DNA from: Petrosia ficiformis
Lineage: Eukaryota; Porifera; Demospongiae; Haplosclerida; Petrosiidae
Reading direction: 5' to 3'
NCBI GenBank assembly: GCA_947044365.1
Contig: OX345637.1
Span: 14,416,916-14,480,915 of the forward strand
DNA length: 64,000 bases
Each line of letters begins with the position of its first letter. Positions within the stretch are counted from its first letter, which is position 1. The position numbers and the translations under genes were made by a program. Under the pieces are notes generated by a model. The model had not been told where the DNA came from, did no database searches, and saw nothing but the letters and a program-made list of their open reading frames with translations. Shown one piece after another: positions 1 to 10,810 of the stretch.

Positions 1-320
1 ACTTTTGTGGTTTCATGAAATGTAATAGGTGGAGCTAGAAAATGATCGTCATGGCAGAAAGCTTAGAGCCACCTCGATATTGTAATTTCAAGCTGTGAAA
101 TTCGACGGTGACAGCCTTCAAACAAGATGAGTTGCGTTTCTCTTTACCACTAGAAGTCTTCTGAAAGTGGTGAAATGGCAATCGTGAGTTGTAAAATTTG
201 TCATAACTTTACAACCGAAAGGTGTTAGAAAAAGCCTTTGATCCTTGTATAACTTTGCCAATGTGGGTTAAAAATCATACATGTACAGCATTTACAAAAT
301 AAACACTCATTGTTGCTTAC

Positions 321-2490
321 GTACAGTTATTTCTACCATATTACCAGTGACTACTTGTTGAATGGTTACTGGTATACTGGAACCAACTGAAGGGACTGTT
401 GAGAAAATAAGAAATAAATAATTATTAGATGATAAATAATTATTAGGCAAACAAGTGTATATAGAAAAAAACATCCCTATGATTGCTTTACAAATTTAAG
501 TGAAGATATGACTGCTTTGTGGTGTGCAGAATTCAGTAATCATGGCTGACTTTATCAAGCATGAAAGACAACAGCTTATTATTATTATTATTTATTTTTT
601 TTATACAAGTGTTTTGACCAAATGTGGCTTAACGAGGAAACTAGAATAGCACAAGTGCTAATATTAACCAGCTCCCCGGGACCGACGGCTTTACATCCCC
701 TCCGAAGGATGCGGTGATAAACACCTTCTCATTTTTGAGGGTAGAGCTGAGTAAACTCATAGGTGAGAGAAAAAGCCTGACCCTAGTGGGGCTAGAACCT
801 GCAACCTTTTGATTGCAGGCTAGCACTTTAACCAGCAGGCCACTAGAACCCCCTATTATAGTTATTATTTTGATTATCTACTCTCCTGACCTTTCAAAGG
901 ACCTTGTAGAACTTTAGGAATATATTTCAGGCAGAATAGCTAGCTATTAGTTCCAGTTTCTACGTAAGTTCAACAGCTTTCTTTCTGCTGGTGTGTAGAG
1001 CTTGATCGCGCGTTCGTTTACGCGCCACGCCCATTAATTGACCGAGCCCCCGGGAATGACGCAACTTCCTTAACTACGTATACAACGCATAGTCGCGCAA
1101 GTGACACAAACATATATATATATATATAATTATATATATATATGTGACCGAATTTGCGAAAATCAGGCTTATGGGATAATTATTAATTTTGAGATACGAG
1201 TGAAAATAGACAGTTACATGTGTATGGCTTACTTGGGTGATCACTGTTTTACTACATAAAAAGCTTCATTGACATCTTACCTATTCACTCATACCTTCAG
1301 AGAAGTTTGGAGACATCAGTGTGCTTCGCTAGCCACTCCTATAAACGTTTTTAGTCATTATGTTTAATGATTAAATAATTGATTTAATTGCGTTTTTCTC
1401 AAAATGAAGGATTTGTGACTACAACGGTTTAATCCCGCGCTGTAGCTTTGTCTTTTGCGTGATTGGGATGTATCATATATCATTCTAGAGCTAATTGAAT
1501 ACTCTATTCAGGTAATACAAAAAATCAATTTTCAAATTTTATCCCATAAGCCTGATTTTCGCAAATTCGGTCACATATATACATTAAACCCCGTGGAAAG
1601 CAATTATAGAGATGGCCCTACGGGCCATAAAAAAAAGGGTTGTTTAATGTTTTACACAATTAAAACCCTAATAGTAATTACTAATATTCTAATGAATTTC
1701 ACTGCTCACACATTGTTATAATATGATTAATATATATAAGCTGATATTCATAATACTGTGTGAGCTTACATTAATAATTCATAACATACCTGCTGGAAAG
1801 TATAGTGATGATGTAGTATTCATCTCTCCATTCCCTGCTCCATTATAACCTGATACTGTTATACTGATCTCATCACATGGATCAGTATTATTAGGAGCTG
1901 TTAACACATAGTAAGTATCAGTAATAAACTGATATATATTGAACATGATACTAGTAACTGATATGTTATATCCAGTGATACGTGTCCCAGGAAGAGTGAA
2001 TGGTGGATTCCATGAGATATTAAGATTTGAGGAATCAATAAAATAATGAGATATATTACCAACTGATGATAATAGACCTGTATAGAATATATTACATTAG
2101 TATATCAACAGCTGATGACAATGGACCGTAAGAATACATGTATATTACATTAGTATAGGGAGACGAGTCTTAATTATAATTTACCTTGCACCAAGAGTAT
2201 ACCAATGTGACTGAATAGTTGTTGTTCTGCCTTTCCAATTTCAAATGCCCCACATTGTATTTCAGTTTTGTTATGTGGTGTTGATACAGTTGCTGTTAGA
2301 TTTCTTCTTGTTGTTGTAGAGTCAATATCTTCAATTCCAAGTTCTATGAAACCTTTATTAGTAACACTTTGATGATTTGCAGCAGTACCATTCACAAAGA
2401 AGGAAAGTAAATCAGCCTCTATAGCAACACAACTTAATTCCACGTCAGTACCATTAAGAATTGTTTTATTGTCAGGATGAGTCAAAAACT
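321..2490 (-). CDS. Receptor R1, partial (Ig + FN3 + exon C)
   Basis: Three minus-strand exons of the Ig/FN3 receptor family are visible. The Ig exon is 2185-2490 (about 102 aa, with LSCVAIEADLLSFFV and EIQCGAFE around the paired cysteines). The FN3 exon is 1790-2077 (ISWNPPFTLPGTRITGYNIS core, ending in YNGAGNGEM). Exon C is 321-395 (PSVGSSIPVTIQQVVTGNMV). GT/AG signals fit at each boundary, and Ig-to-FN3 joins in phase 1. Exon C is about 11 nt shorter than in R2 and would leave in phase 1, whereas exon D elsewhere enters in phase 0, so this copy may be damaged. Downstream exons lie beyond the left edge and no signal-peptide exon was found upstream. The intron between FN3 and exon C is filled with transposons. 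Confidence 0.7.
577..854 (-). mobile_element. tRNA-derived SINE
   Basis: Read on the minus strand, the head at about 854-785 carries an A-box-like TGGCCTGCTGG and a B-box-like GGTTCTAGCCCC. A body with a GGATGTAAAGCCGTCGGTCC segment follows, then an A-rich/TAA-repeat tail near 600-577. The same host repeat at 25134-25210 lacks the whole block, so that copy marks the empty site. The 61-aa frame across it is a shadow of the SINE, not a gene. Confidence 0.8.
1144..1574. mobile_element. MITE with 36-bp terminal inverted repeats
   Basis: GTGACCGAATTTGCGAAAAT at 1144 continues to 1179 and is matched by its exact inverted copy at 1539-1574. The 431-bp element has no coding capacity. It sits in the TA-repeat of repeat copy A, so the target-site duplication cannot be read. 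Copy B (about 3270-3360) has the TA tract without the insertion. Confidence 0.85.
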
Positions 2491-2699
2491 CTACAATAAT
2501 TATACAATAAACATACTGTATACTTGCTTAAAAGATAGTGACAGTAATACATGTTTTATGCAGAAACACAGAGTATTTACAAGTTAATAGTAACTATTAA
2601 ATATATACACAGCTATAATATAGTGGGAGAAACATTAGTGAGGATGTTAATCCATTTTGATGATTTGGTGAATATATAATGTATTGTGTGCTGTTAGGA

Positions 2700-3420
2700 A
2701 ATTCATATTAGCTTTCGTCAGCTTTGTAAGAAAACAAGATATATTAAGAAAAGTATACCCTGATGACACTAGTTTCTATACCTTTCTGCGCACATGTGTA
2801 CTCGAAAACTGAGGCTGAGGCCTGAATAAGTAAGTGTAATTTGAGTCTAAGTACTACTACTTATCATCTTTACTCTTATCTTAGAAGCAATGTTCGTATT
2901 ATTCTCCTACTACTGTTTGTTATTAGTACATCATGCTGGTGGGCATGGCACATGGACTTATAAAATTTTTGATGAAACTGAAGTACTCCTTCAAAGTTGT
3001 AAATAATGACTTTCTCATGTTTGAAACTGGACAACTTATTTGCTAAAGATTTTTGTATCATTTTTATACTGTTTCTCTGCTATATATATATATACAACAG
3101 TTATTAGTATTAGTTGCAGTTTTATATTCTTCCTGAATCTTCCTGTTGGTCTGTAGCTCGAGCTTGCATTCTTTTATGTGCCATTAATTGACTAAGCCCC
3201 ACCCCCCCCCCCCAGAATGACGCAACTTTCTTAACTATGTATACATATACAACACATACTTGCAGAAGTGATCCAAACATATAATATATATATAATTATA
3301 TATAATTATATATATATATATATATACATTGTACGTGTAATAAATACATATATTTAGTTTGAACCCGTGGGAAAGTAATTATAGGGACAGCCTTACGGGC
3401 CATAAATAATTATTAGTTGG
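2700..3420 (+). repeat. Dispersed repeat, copy B (uninterrupted)
   Basis: This copy shares landmarks with copies A and C: ACAAGATATATTAAGAAAAG near 2733, the GTCTGTAGCTCGAGC segment near 3150, TA-repeats at 3280-3330, and CCTTACGGGCCATAAA at the end. It lacks the SINE, MITE and hAT insertions found in the other copies. The nearby 61-aa minus frame has no recognisable domain. Confidence 0.6.
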
Positions 3421-3875
3421 TTACAGGAAAGCTACAAGGTGAGTGTTACAAGGTTCGAAAATTACAGTGTAACAATCCTAGACATGTATTTCGGTGTATT
3501 TAGGGGTATTTAAGCAATAGGCAACAGATTTATCATATTTTCTTACCAATTGCAATATTACATGTATTGGCAGACAAGAAATATATGTGATATAATTATA
3601 ATAAGATTATTTGTATATACTCACCCAGACTCTCTGTACGCCTTACTTTTATGAAAAAGAGGCAAACAGCTATTAACCTGAGTAAAAATAACAAAATACA
3701 TATAATATAATTTGTATCTATATTTCATTTAAGATTATATCAAATTAATCAATGGCACTAATGGTATGTATATTCTCTTATTCAGCACTTATCATTGTCT
3801 TAATCATTCCCTCACTTATGAAAGTCAACAGAATATTCCTATCATTGTCCATCATATTTCCTTAAATGTAGATAC
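3421..3875. other. No gene seen
   Basis: AT-rich DNA between repeat copy B and the outer hAT element. Only short, low-complexity open frames occur and I found no domain or splice-supported exon. Confidence 0.5.
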
Positions 3876-4646
3876 CAGACTTGGGGTCAAATACAACAGA
3901 AAGTATTTCAATTATAAATACAAATACTTTTCAATTTGCAAAATACAAATACAACTACAAATACTTTCTCGTGTCCAAATGTAATCAGGTATATAGCCAT
4001 AACTATTTTACCTTGGAGTGAAGGAAGAAATTAGATGTTGCTTTTGTTGAACCAGATATTGAAGCTGAACAGTGTTTGCATTTGGCCTTGAAGGTACCTT
4101 CAACATTATTTGGTACTTCAAATTGCTCAAAAACCACAGGTGTAGACTTGACACTGGCAAGTTGGCAACCATTACTTATTACTTACTAGATCACCCAGCT
4201 GGATTTTGAAATTCAAAACTCAATGGCAAAAACCACCCGGCCTACTGATTATATACAATGCACAATTGTGCCTATTAATAATTACCAAAAGTGTTAAAAG
4301 TGATTTTTAACAGTCTACTTCAAACTTGTAATTCACAAGTATTTTGTATTTTACTGTGACACCACTCTAAATACTTGTTTGACCAAAGTATTTCAATTAC
4401 AAATACAAATACTCAGTTTCCTTAAAAAACTTGAAATACAAATACAGTATTTCTCAAAAAAAAGTTCACGTTTCGTATTCGTTCTACGTTTGTAGTACTC
4501 ACCGTGTTACCGTTAATATTAGTCTAAACTGCGTTGCAACTAAAATTTAAAAAAAAAACTGTTATTTAGAGTTTAAACGGAATATTACCATTTATTGTTT
4601 AATTATACGCTTCGTTTTTCAATACACGTGGAGAACGCTGAACAAG

Positions 4647-5245
4647 TAGTGATGGGCGATACCTATTTTCTTAAATTTGATTCGATACCGAGTACTGGAA
4701 TTCAAAGAATCGAAGGTATCGAGTACGATACCGAGTACGTGGGTACAGCGCATGCGCAATATCATCATTATCATGTGGACTTGAAAGAAGACGTCGTTAT
4801 CAGTAAGTAAATAATAGAAAACATCATTATCACTAAGTAAATATTATCTTATCACTGTCAATTTCAGTATCGACCATGTTAAGTTCACGTCTTAAAAAGA
4901 AAAGTAGAGATCTTTGTGAAATAGTTCCACACTGAGCTCCTTGGTCGTTTGTTCATTTTTAGAAATAGAGCAACAACTAGCCAACTATTCTGAAACTGTG
5001 AAACGGGAGCAACTAAATCAATGTTATGTAATATGCAATAATTATTTTGAATTTGCAGGTGCTTTTTCAATAAATTATACCAATAATTATGTTTAACTGA
5101 TGTAAAATGGGTGTGGTATAATTATATAGTGGGCGTGGTTTACGGTATCGATTACTTTCGATACCAAGTCCTGTATTCGATACGGCTGGATTGGTACCTG
5201 GAACCGTGATATCGAGTACTTTGGTATCGGTATCGCCCATCACTA
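4647..5245. mobile_element. hAT MITE inside the Tc1-type element
   Basis: Ends are TAGTGATGGGCGATAC and its inverted copy GTATCGCCCATCACTA, flanked by perfect 8-bp duplications TGAACAAG at 4639-4646 and 5246-5253. Removing the element and one duplication rejoins an open frame reading VENAEQ-GDEAKKRMAMR. It therefore landed in, or just 5' of, the first exon of the BEN-like gene. The ends resemble those of the hAT elements at 25322, 25942 and 22248. Confidence 0.88.
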
Positions 5246-5273
5246 TGAACAAGGAGACGAAGCAAAGAAAAGG

Positions 5274-6356
5274 ATGGCAATGAGATCTATGCTGAAGAAG
5301 AGTCAGAAAGGTAAATTTATACTTCGCTTTATGTTAACGTAGCGTCTAATGTCAAAATTTTTTTCAGTGCAAATGGTTTTGGTTTACTTTCCTGACGATG
5401 AAGCTGTTTCTATTGTAAAAGAAACCAGTATCGTGAATTGCAAAGTGATCGAAAAGGAGCTGAGTGTGGAGTGAAGGAGAGATCCAAAGTTTATGGAGCT
5501 AGAGTAATAGCAACTGGTAAATAATATAATTAGTAATTTAGACTTGTAATTAGTAAGGCAAATGTAACAAAACTATTAGTCTATTATAGTAACTATAATA
5601 GACTTATAGAGGTAACGATTGAGGATCTACAAGCAAGACTCTGCACACAAGAAGAACTACTATCTACCACTCTGAAAAGAATTGAGAAGTTAGAGACTGT
5701 AGTCAAATCTAAAACTCCAGCAACCAGTGTTCCTCAACCTGACTTGCAGTATCAGTCAAGTTTTTGGGATGAAGACTCTGATGATGATGATGTGTTATAT
5801 TCAACAAACGACCCTCCACCTTTACCTGATCCTATAACGCCTTCAATTGTTCCAAACTATCAACATCCAATTCAACAACAACCATTCTACAATCTAGAAA
5901 CATATCCTTATAACTGTGATGCCTATTCAGCAGTACTCACCACCAACTACATGCGTACATCCTCAACAACAATCTCCAGTCGTAATGAATGCCAGTTGTT
6001 TTCCTATTAAAGGGAAGAAATTTAATGAAAGGAGTGTTGCACTACCAAGCTCGGAAATCAAAAAAGAGAATTTACTGTCATCTGACATTGTAATTAAAAA
6101 ATATCCAAAGCTTCGTCACTCCTTTGGAAAGCTTGCAGTGAAATTGGCTAAAGAATCTTTCTTTGGAGAGGATGTGCTAATCAGATGCACAGTGATGGGC
6201 TGTCGCACTTTCCCTTCTTTGCCTCTTCAAGAGCTTAATCAGTTGAAGCAGACCATTTTTTCTCTGTATCCCATGTTTTGGTCAAATCCGTTAGAATTTG
6301 ATCAGTTGTGTAAACGGTTGAGAAACGACCAACAAAAATCTATCACTATACCGTAG
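5274..6356 (+). pseudogene. BEN-domain-like passenger gene, frameshifted
   Basis: Three exons are supported: up to 5310, 5368-5516 and 5610-6356, joined in consistent phase at GT/AG borders. The first part reads MVLVYFPDDEAVSIVKETSI followed by VYGARVIATE, a small N-terminal module seen in many invertebrate BEN proteins. A coiled-coil-like stretch (IEDLQARLCTQEELLSTTLK), an acidic DEDSDDDD run and a Pro/Gln linker follow. The C-terminal part (FGKLAVKLAKESFFGEDVLI, LNQLKQTIFSLYPMFW) resembles a BEN domain but is shortened near its end (FDQLCKRLRND). A one-base loss near 5472 and a frame change near 5905-5945 break it. The first ATG is at 5274, and an open frame without ATG extends upstream across the hAT site. 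The BEN call comes from remembered family pattern, not a search. Confidence 0.55.
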
Positions 6357-6362
6357 GCTGTG

Positions 6363-6442
6363 ATTTCAATAGCATACCTGCTACAATTATTATGTATCAC
6401 TTATTTCAATAGCATACCTGCTACAATTATTATGTATCACTT
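6363..6442 (+). repeat. 40-bp tandem duplication
   Basis: Two adjacent copies of a 40-bp unit beginning ATTTCAATAGCATACC (6363-6402 and 6403-6442), just after the stop of the BEN-like frame. Confidence 0.85.
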
Positions 6443-6537
6443 ATTATATACATGTACTACAATTATTAGCATTCCCAACTTTTTTGATGATAATCATTTT
6501 CAGCATTAATTTAATTAAGGTTCAGATACATTATTAT

Positions 6538-6793
6538 TAGGGCTGGGAATTGGCTGAGATTCCAAAATCGATAATCACTAACTTCAAATCGATTAAAATC
6601 AGTGACGTAATTAGGCCAATTAAGTCAATTAATGCAGGAAACTCCACCTATTTGAATATAAAAAAAGGCTTTCTGTCACTATATTATATGCTGTTTGAAT
6701 GCTTGAAAAGTATGTCTTCTGGAATAATTAACATAACAACTTGTAATTGATAATCAACAAAATTTTCAAAATCGATTAATTGTCCCACCCCTA
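6538..6793. mobile_element. Probable hAT-like MITE
   Basis: The ends TAGGGCTGGGAATTG and CCCACCCCTA are imperfect inverted repeats, and both ends also contain AAAATCGAT. The flanks ATTATTAT and ATTACATG match only partly, so the target duplication has decayed. The 66-aa open frame inside is not recognisable. Confidence 0.5.
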
Positions 6794-6881
6794 ATTACAT
6801 GTAGCTACAATTAAGGTAAGAAATGTTTTGTATTTTGGTGGTTTTTAAAAAAACCTTTTGAGAAAAAAAAAAAAAACTAAT

Positions 6882-7927
6882 TCAGTATCCAGTGGCATCT
6901 CCTTTTAATTCTATTACTTTTGGTATTACTTTCTTGAGGTGCAGTATATACTTTGCACATTTAGAAGTAGTAACAGTTTTCCAGAAATCCTGAATCCCTA
7001 TAATAAGCTCCTCTTTCGTCTTTGGCTTAACATCTCTTCTAATATATTCTTTAAGCTCATGCCAAAGATTCTCAATGGGGTTGAGATCAGGCGACTCTGC
7101 TGGTGTCCTCCACCAATAGATATCATTAATTTCTAAAAACTGCTGAGCTGCTTAGATGTATGTTTGGGATCGTTGTCTGCCATAAAACGATGTCCATCAG
7201 GATATACTGACTGAATGAAAGGCAACAGAGTTTCTTGTAAAATAGAAATATATAAGACTTGGTCCATGATACCATCAAAAATGCATATACAAGTACTTCC
7301 TCGTAAACTGATTCCAGCCCAGACATGTACCTTAACAGGATGCTTTGGCCTCGGCTTGGGGCGAGGAGCTTCTCCCTTCTTTCTGCAACAAAATCTCCTA
7401 TGTGACTCTAATTGCACTGTACATTCATCAGTGTATATAACATCAGCAAATGAATCATCCTTGTATTTCTGAGCCCATTCCAAACGCTTCTCCTTATTAA
7501 TATGCCTGATTAGTTGACAGTAGGCACTGCCACGAAAGGTCCAACCCAAAGCTGACCTACATCGGAAGATGGTATGTATAGATAAAAAGTATCCCTTGGT
7601 ATTCAAGAGAGCATGAAGTTGGTAGGCTGTTGTTTCGTCATCCAGTCTCATTTGTTCCTCTACCACACGTTTAACTTCTAGAGTAGTCTTGGAAGGGCGA
7701 CCAGAACCCGGGCGTCTTAGCAAACTTCCTGACTCGTTGAATTTCGTAATAAACTTGTGAACACCTTCCCTGGTAACATAGAATCTCTCTTCAGCAAGTA
7801 TTTTCTGAATTGTAGGTGGCTTAAAGCCTTGTGTAGCTAAAATAAGAATCCGTTCTTTAACATAAACACTGTAAACCATTTTCTTATACACAAAATTAAA
7901 CCGCAAACTTACAATGACATTGCGCAT
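6882..7927 (-). pseudogene. Tc1-type transposase (DD34E), one frameshift
   Basis: Transposase of the Tc1/mariner superfamily, which cuts and pastes the element at TA sites. The N-terminal helix-turn-helix region is recognisable (FKPPTIQKILAEERFYVTRE), followed by a GRPSKTT linker. The catalytic motifs are IYTDECTVQ (first Asp), FMADNDPKHTSK (second Asp) and SPDLNPIENLWHELK (Glu). Counting across the frameshift gives 34 residues between the second Asp and the Glu. One missing G near 7137-7142 shifts the frame after KHTSK, and the remaining frame runs intact to the TGA at 6882-6884. The likely start is the internal Met at 7879 (MVYSVYVKERILILATQG), giving about 330 aa, the normal size. A single lesion implies recent inactivity. 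Confidence 0.9.
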
Positions 7928-8159
7928 GCGTAGTTTCCATGGAACCAGGTTATTTCCGTTGAAACGAATTATTACTGTATAAACAATTTATTTGCGTCTC
8001 AACAAAACAGTCAAACTACGGACGGTGTTTTTTAGTACTAAAAACGTAGAACAAATACGAAACGTGAACTTTTTTTTGAGAACTACTGTACTTTTTAAAA
8101 GTATTTAAATATGACTAAATACAAATACTAAAGTATTTGACCCCAAGTCTGGTAGATAC

Positions 8160-8790
8160 TCTGAAATAGCTCCCCTCTAGACTTCATAGTCCAGATACAA
8201 GCATGTATAAAGTATTACCTTGTATATTATACACAGTAGATATCTAAAGTCATTATTACTTTATCAAAACATCATACTAGTACATCACTAACAATAAGCA
8301 AGCATGAGATTATTCAAATATTCATTTATTAAGGAAAGGCTTTAAGCGAAATAACAAAAAGGACTATTCATTCCCACATTATAGGTTATATTATTTACAT
8401 ACAAATAATTATGTTCATTACTGCATGACCCATTATGAAATATTATGTAATTATAATACTAAAGAGAAAAGAGGGTCTGCTATTGACTGTCTCTTTCTGA
8501 GAAACCCAATAGAGTTCTAGTACATGTACATGACATGTTAACCATCAAAATTAATTAGGTATAAGTGGAGCAACTTTTGTAAGCTCTATGAAGTTTACAA
8601 TACTCATGTCAATGCTGGAAGGAAGAGTGGCAAGAACCACTAAGATAGACAAAGAAACAAAATTATTCTTCATTAGTTGTATAAAGGCATCAAGGTAAGT
8701 GTAAAGTGTTCAAAGGTTTATCAATTTTTAACCTTTTTTAACATCCACTTGAGTTCTATCACAAATCTGGTAGGTATAATATCTATATAC
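8160..8790. other. No gene seen
   Basis: AT-rich DNA between the nested transposon and the next MITE. No recognisable coding or RNA feature. Confidence 0.5.
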
Positions 8791-9167
8791 CAGGGCATAA
8801 ACGAAGGTGATTTTTACACCTTCGAAGGTTTGTTTCAACTAGGTTCACGAAGGTGTAACACTATAAATGTGTTACCTTTGTACCTATACAAGTGTTTATC
8901 TAATGAGACCTCTTAATTCAGAAGATGGCTGATGAGATTCAGTACATTCTGATTTTGAAAGACCACACTCTCGTCCATGGTCTCTTCACTCTCAGCCATT
9001 ATCAATCTCCATGTGACAAATGTAATAATTAATTAAGAGTTATAAATAATTATTGCAGCAAATAATTAACCACGTGTTAATTGCGAACCTTTGTGGAATG
9101 GATTCTACCTTCGAAGGTAAGGAATTATAACGAACCTTCGAATGTTACCACCTTTGTTTATGCCCTG
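8791..9167. mobile_element. hAT MITE (CAGGG...CCCTG), 377 bp
   Basis: Ends are CAGGGCATAAACGAAGGT and its near-inverted copy ACCTTTGTTTATGCCCTG. Perfect 8-bp duplications CTATATAC flank it at 8783-8790 and 9168-9175. Internal CACCTTCGAAGG-type repeats recur. The 79-aa frame overlapping it is a by-product. Confidence 0.88.
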
Positions 9168-9217
9168 CTATATACCACAAATTCCTTTCTCATATAGTGG
9201 GGGCCGACTACACAAAA

Positions 9218-10045
9218 GTATGCTTCACCTATTCAATCAAAACTAGTGCATCACAGACCATGTATGTGACAAATAAGCTAAAGTAACCAATCATACATAA
9301 GAATGATGGAAAGCAACTTGTGTACATTTAATTAAAAAATGCTGCATTGACATAAACACAAATGATGTCATTACCATTGGCATTTGTAAAGTTATTAATG
9401 ACATGCAAAAAGTACTGTTTAACTCACACATACCGAATACGACATCTCTGAATGATCATTTTATCCTCTAGGACCAGAAACGACAGAAAAAAGTCAAGGG
9501 ACAGCGGGCCAGATATATCTGAATGGCAGCTAGCCTTGGTAGTTCAGTAGGGTGTCAGTCAATTTGGAGATGTAGCACTGACATTAACAATAGTATGCTT
9601 AGCCTATTCAATCAAAACTATAGTGCATCACATACCATGTATGTGAAAACTAAGCTAAAGTAACCAACCATAGGAAATGACAGAAAGCAACTGTGTACAT
9701 TTTTATTAGAAAATTTAAACATCATTATCTCAAATTTTTGAACTAATAATTATCAGTTTTAAATGTCACCCTCGATGTCACCACTGAATAGTAAAATATA
9801 TTAAGAGGATATCTGGTTTTCATTTAGAAATTCATTATAGTACAACAGAGTACATTATTACAATAGCAATTCTATTTATGAGATCAGCATTTGTAAAGTT
9901 ATTTATGACATGTAAAAAGTACTGTTTAATTCATACATACCAAATGCGACCTCTCTGAATGATCATCTTATCCTCTAGGCAACAGAGAAACAAGTTAAGG
10001 GACAAGGTCACAGCCGGCCGGTATATTCTGTCAATAATCTGAATG
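9218..10045 (+). repeat. Diverged direct duplication
   Basis: Two blocks recur in the same order: CCTATTCAATCAAAACTA...AAGCTAAAGTAACCAA (about 9228 and 9601), and GCATTTGTAAAGTTATT...TGAATGATCAT (about 9379 and 9887). Each second copy shows scattered substitutions and small indels. No gene is seen. Confidence 0.65.
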
Positions 10046-10810
10046 TTAGGTGCACGTGATAGAATCTGGGGGCGTGTAAACTTAATTGGATTGGAAACGC
10101 CCACGCATTTCCGTACACTCCGTTACCCCACCGTAAATACGCGTATTACCCTATTAGCCCCTCCCCTCTAAAGACCATGCGCTATGCATGCAAGACTGGT
10201 AAAGAACTTGTTTTAAATCGTGTATCATTAAAGAACACGCTTGTTAAACTAATTGATAATATCACCAACCAACATAGGAGTGCTATACCTTCAGCTAGAA
10301 AACTGCAGTGTTGAACTATATGACCTACCACACTGCTCAGAGTCCCCAAAGTGTAAGTACCTCGTAACAGTTTCAACTGGATTTTCTACATCTAAACGGT
10401 AACTCTTTTCTCTATATTTGTTTTAAACCCATGTATTTTTATTGAGTAACAAAACTTAAGTGGGAATATTGCAATAGAACTGTTATTAAAAGAAGTAAGA
10501 GTCCCAAAACCCATTTTCGTTATGTACTAAAAAACAATAGTTTTTAACATCGTACACGATTTGTTGCTAATGTTTTAGTAATCGAGATGTTAAAACGATA
10601 CAATAGCAACATGTGTATCAATAAAAAAAACGCCTAAATTGTCCAGCTTCAGCAAGGAATAATGTTTTTTCGGTGATCAGTCCTCACCACCAAGCAATAA
10701 AATTTAATTGATTTCTGGGGACACGGAGTGCGTCACAGACTTATGCATTGATACTATGGGATCACGTGCGCCGTTTCCAATCCCTTATACGTAGTCTATA
10801 TAATCTATGA
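10046..10810. other. No gene seen
   Basis: Moderately GC-richer patches such as CCCCACCGTAAATACGCG occur near 10120-10170. No exon or RNA feature could be supported. Confidence 0.4.

Larger units (their letters stand above)
440..1632 (+). repeat. Dispersed repeat, copy A (interrupted)
   Basis: A moderately long repeat is shared with 2700-3420 and 24534-26400. Landmarks in order are the AACATCCCTATGATTGCTTT motif, CATGGCTGACTTTATCAAGC, the segment ending CGCGCGTTCGTTTACGCGCC, a TA-rich tract and a terminal GGCCCTACGGGCCATAAA. This copy is interrupted by a SINE (about 577-854) and a 431-bp MITE (1144-1574). Both are absent from copy C or B, which gives the relative order of insertion. Confidence 0.7.
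4445..8088. mobile_element. Tc1-type transposon carrying two genes
   Basis: Terminal inverted repeats of about 56 bp, starting CAGTATTTCTCAAAAAAAAG at 4445 and mirrored (CAGTAGTTCTC...) from 8088, differ at only a few positions. TA flanks both sides (4443-4444 and 8089-8090), as expected for Tc1/mariner. Inside are a minus-strand DD34E transposase (6882-7927) and, convergent to it, a plus-strand BEN-like gene (5274-6356). Two smaller insertions are nested: a hAT MITE at 4647-5245 and a probable one at 6538-6793. Without them the element is about 2.8 kb, clearly longer than a simple one-gene Tc1. Confidence 0.85.
3876..8151. mobile_element. Outer hAT-type element with nested cargo
   Basis: The ends are CAGACTTGGGGTCAAATAC (3876) and its inverted copy ending at 8151. 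They are flanked by perfect 8-bp duplications GTAGATAC at 3868-3875 and 8152-8159. The CAG...CTG ends and 8-bp duplication are characteristic of the hAT superfamily. Excluding the Tc1-type insertion (4445-8088), only about 0.63 kb remains, rich in AAATACAAATAC subterminal repeats and with no transposase, so it is a non-autonomous element. Confidence 0.88.

Noticed and set aside
1455..1721. 88-aa plus-strand open frame
   Set aside because: It overlaps the right inverted repeat of the 1144-1574 MITE and runs into host-repeat sequence, with no domain or splice support.
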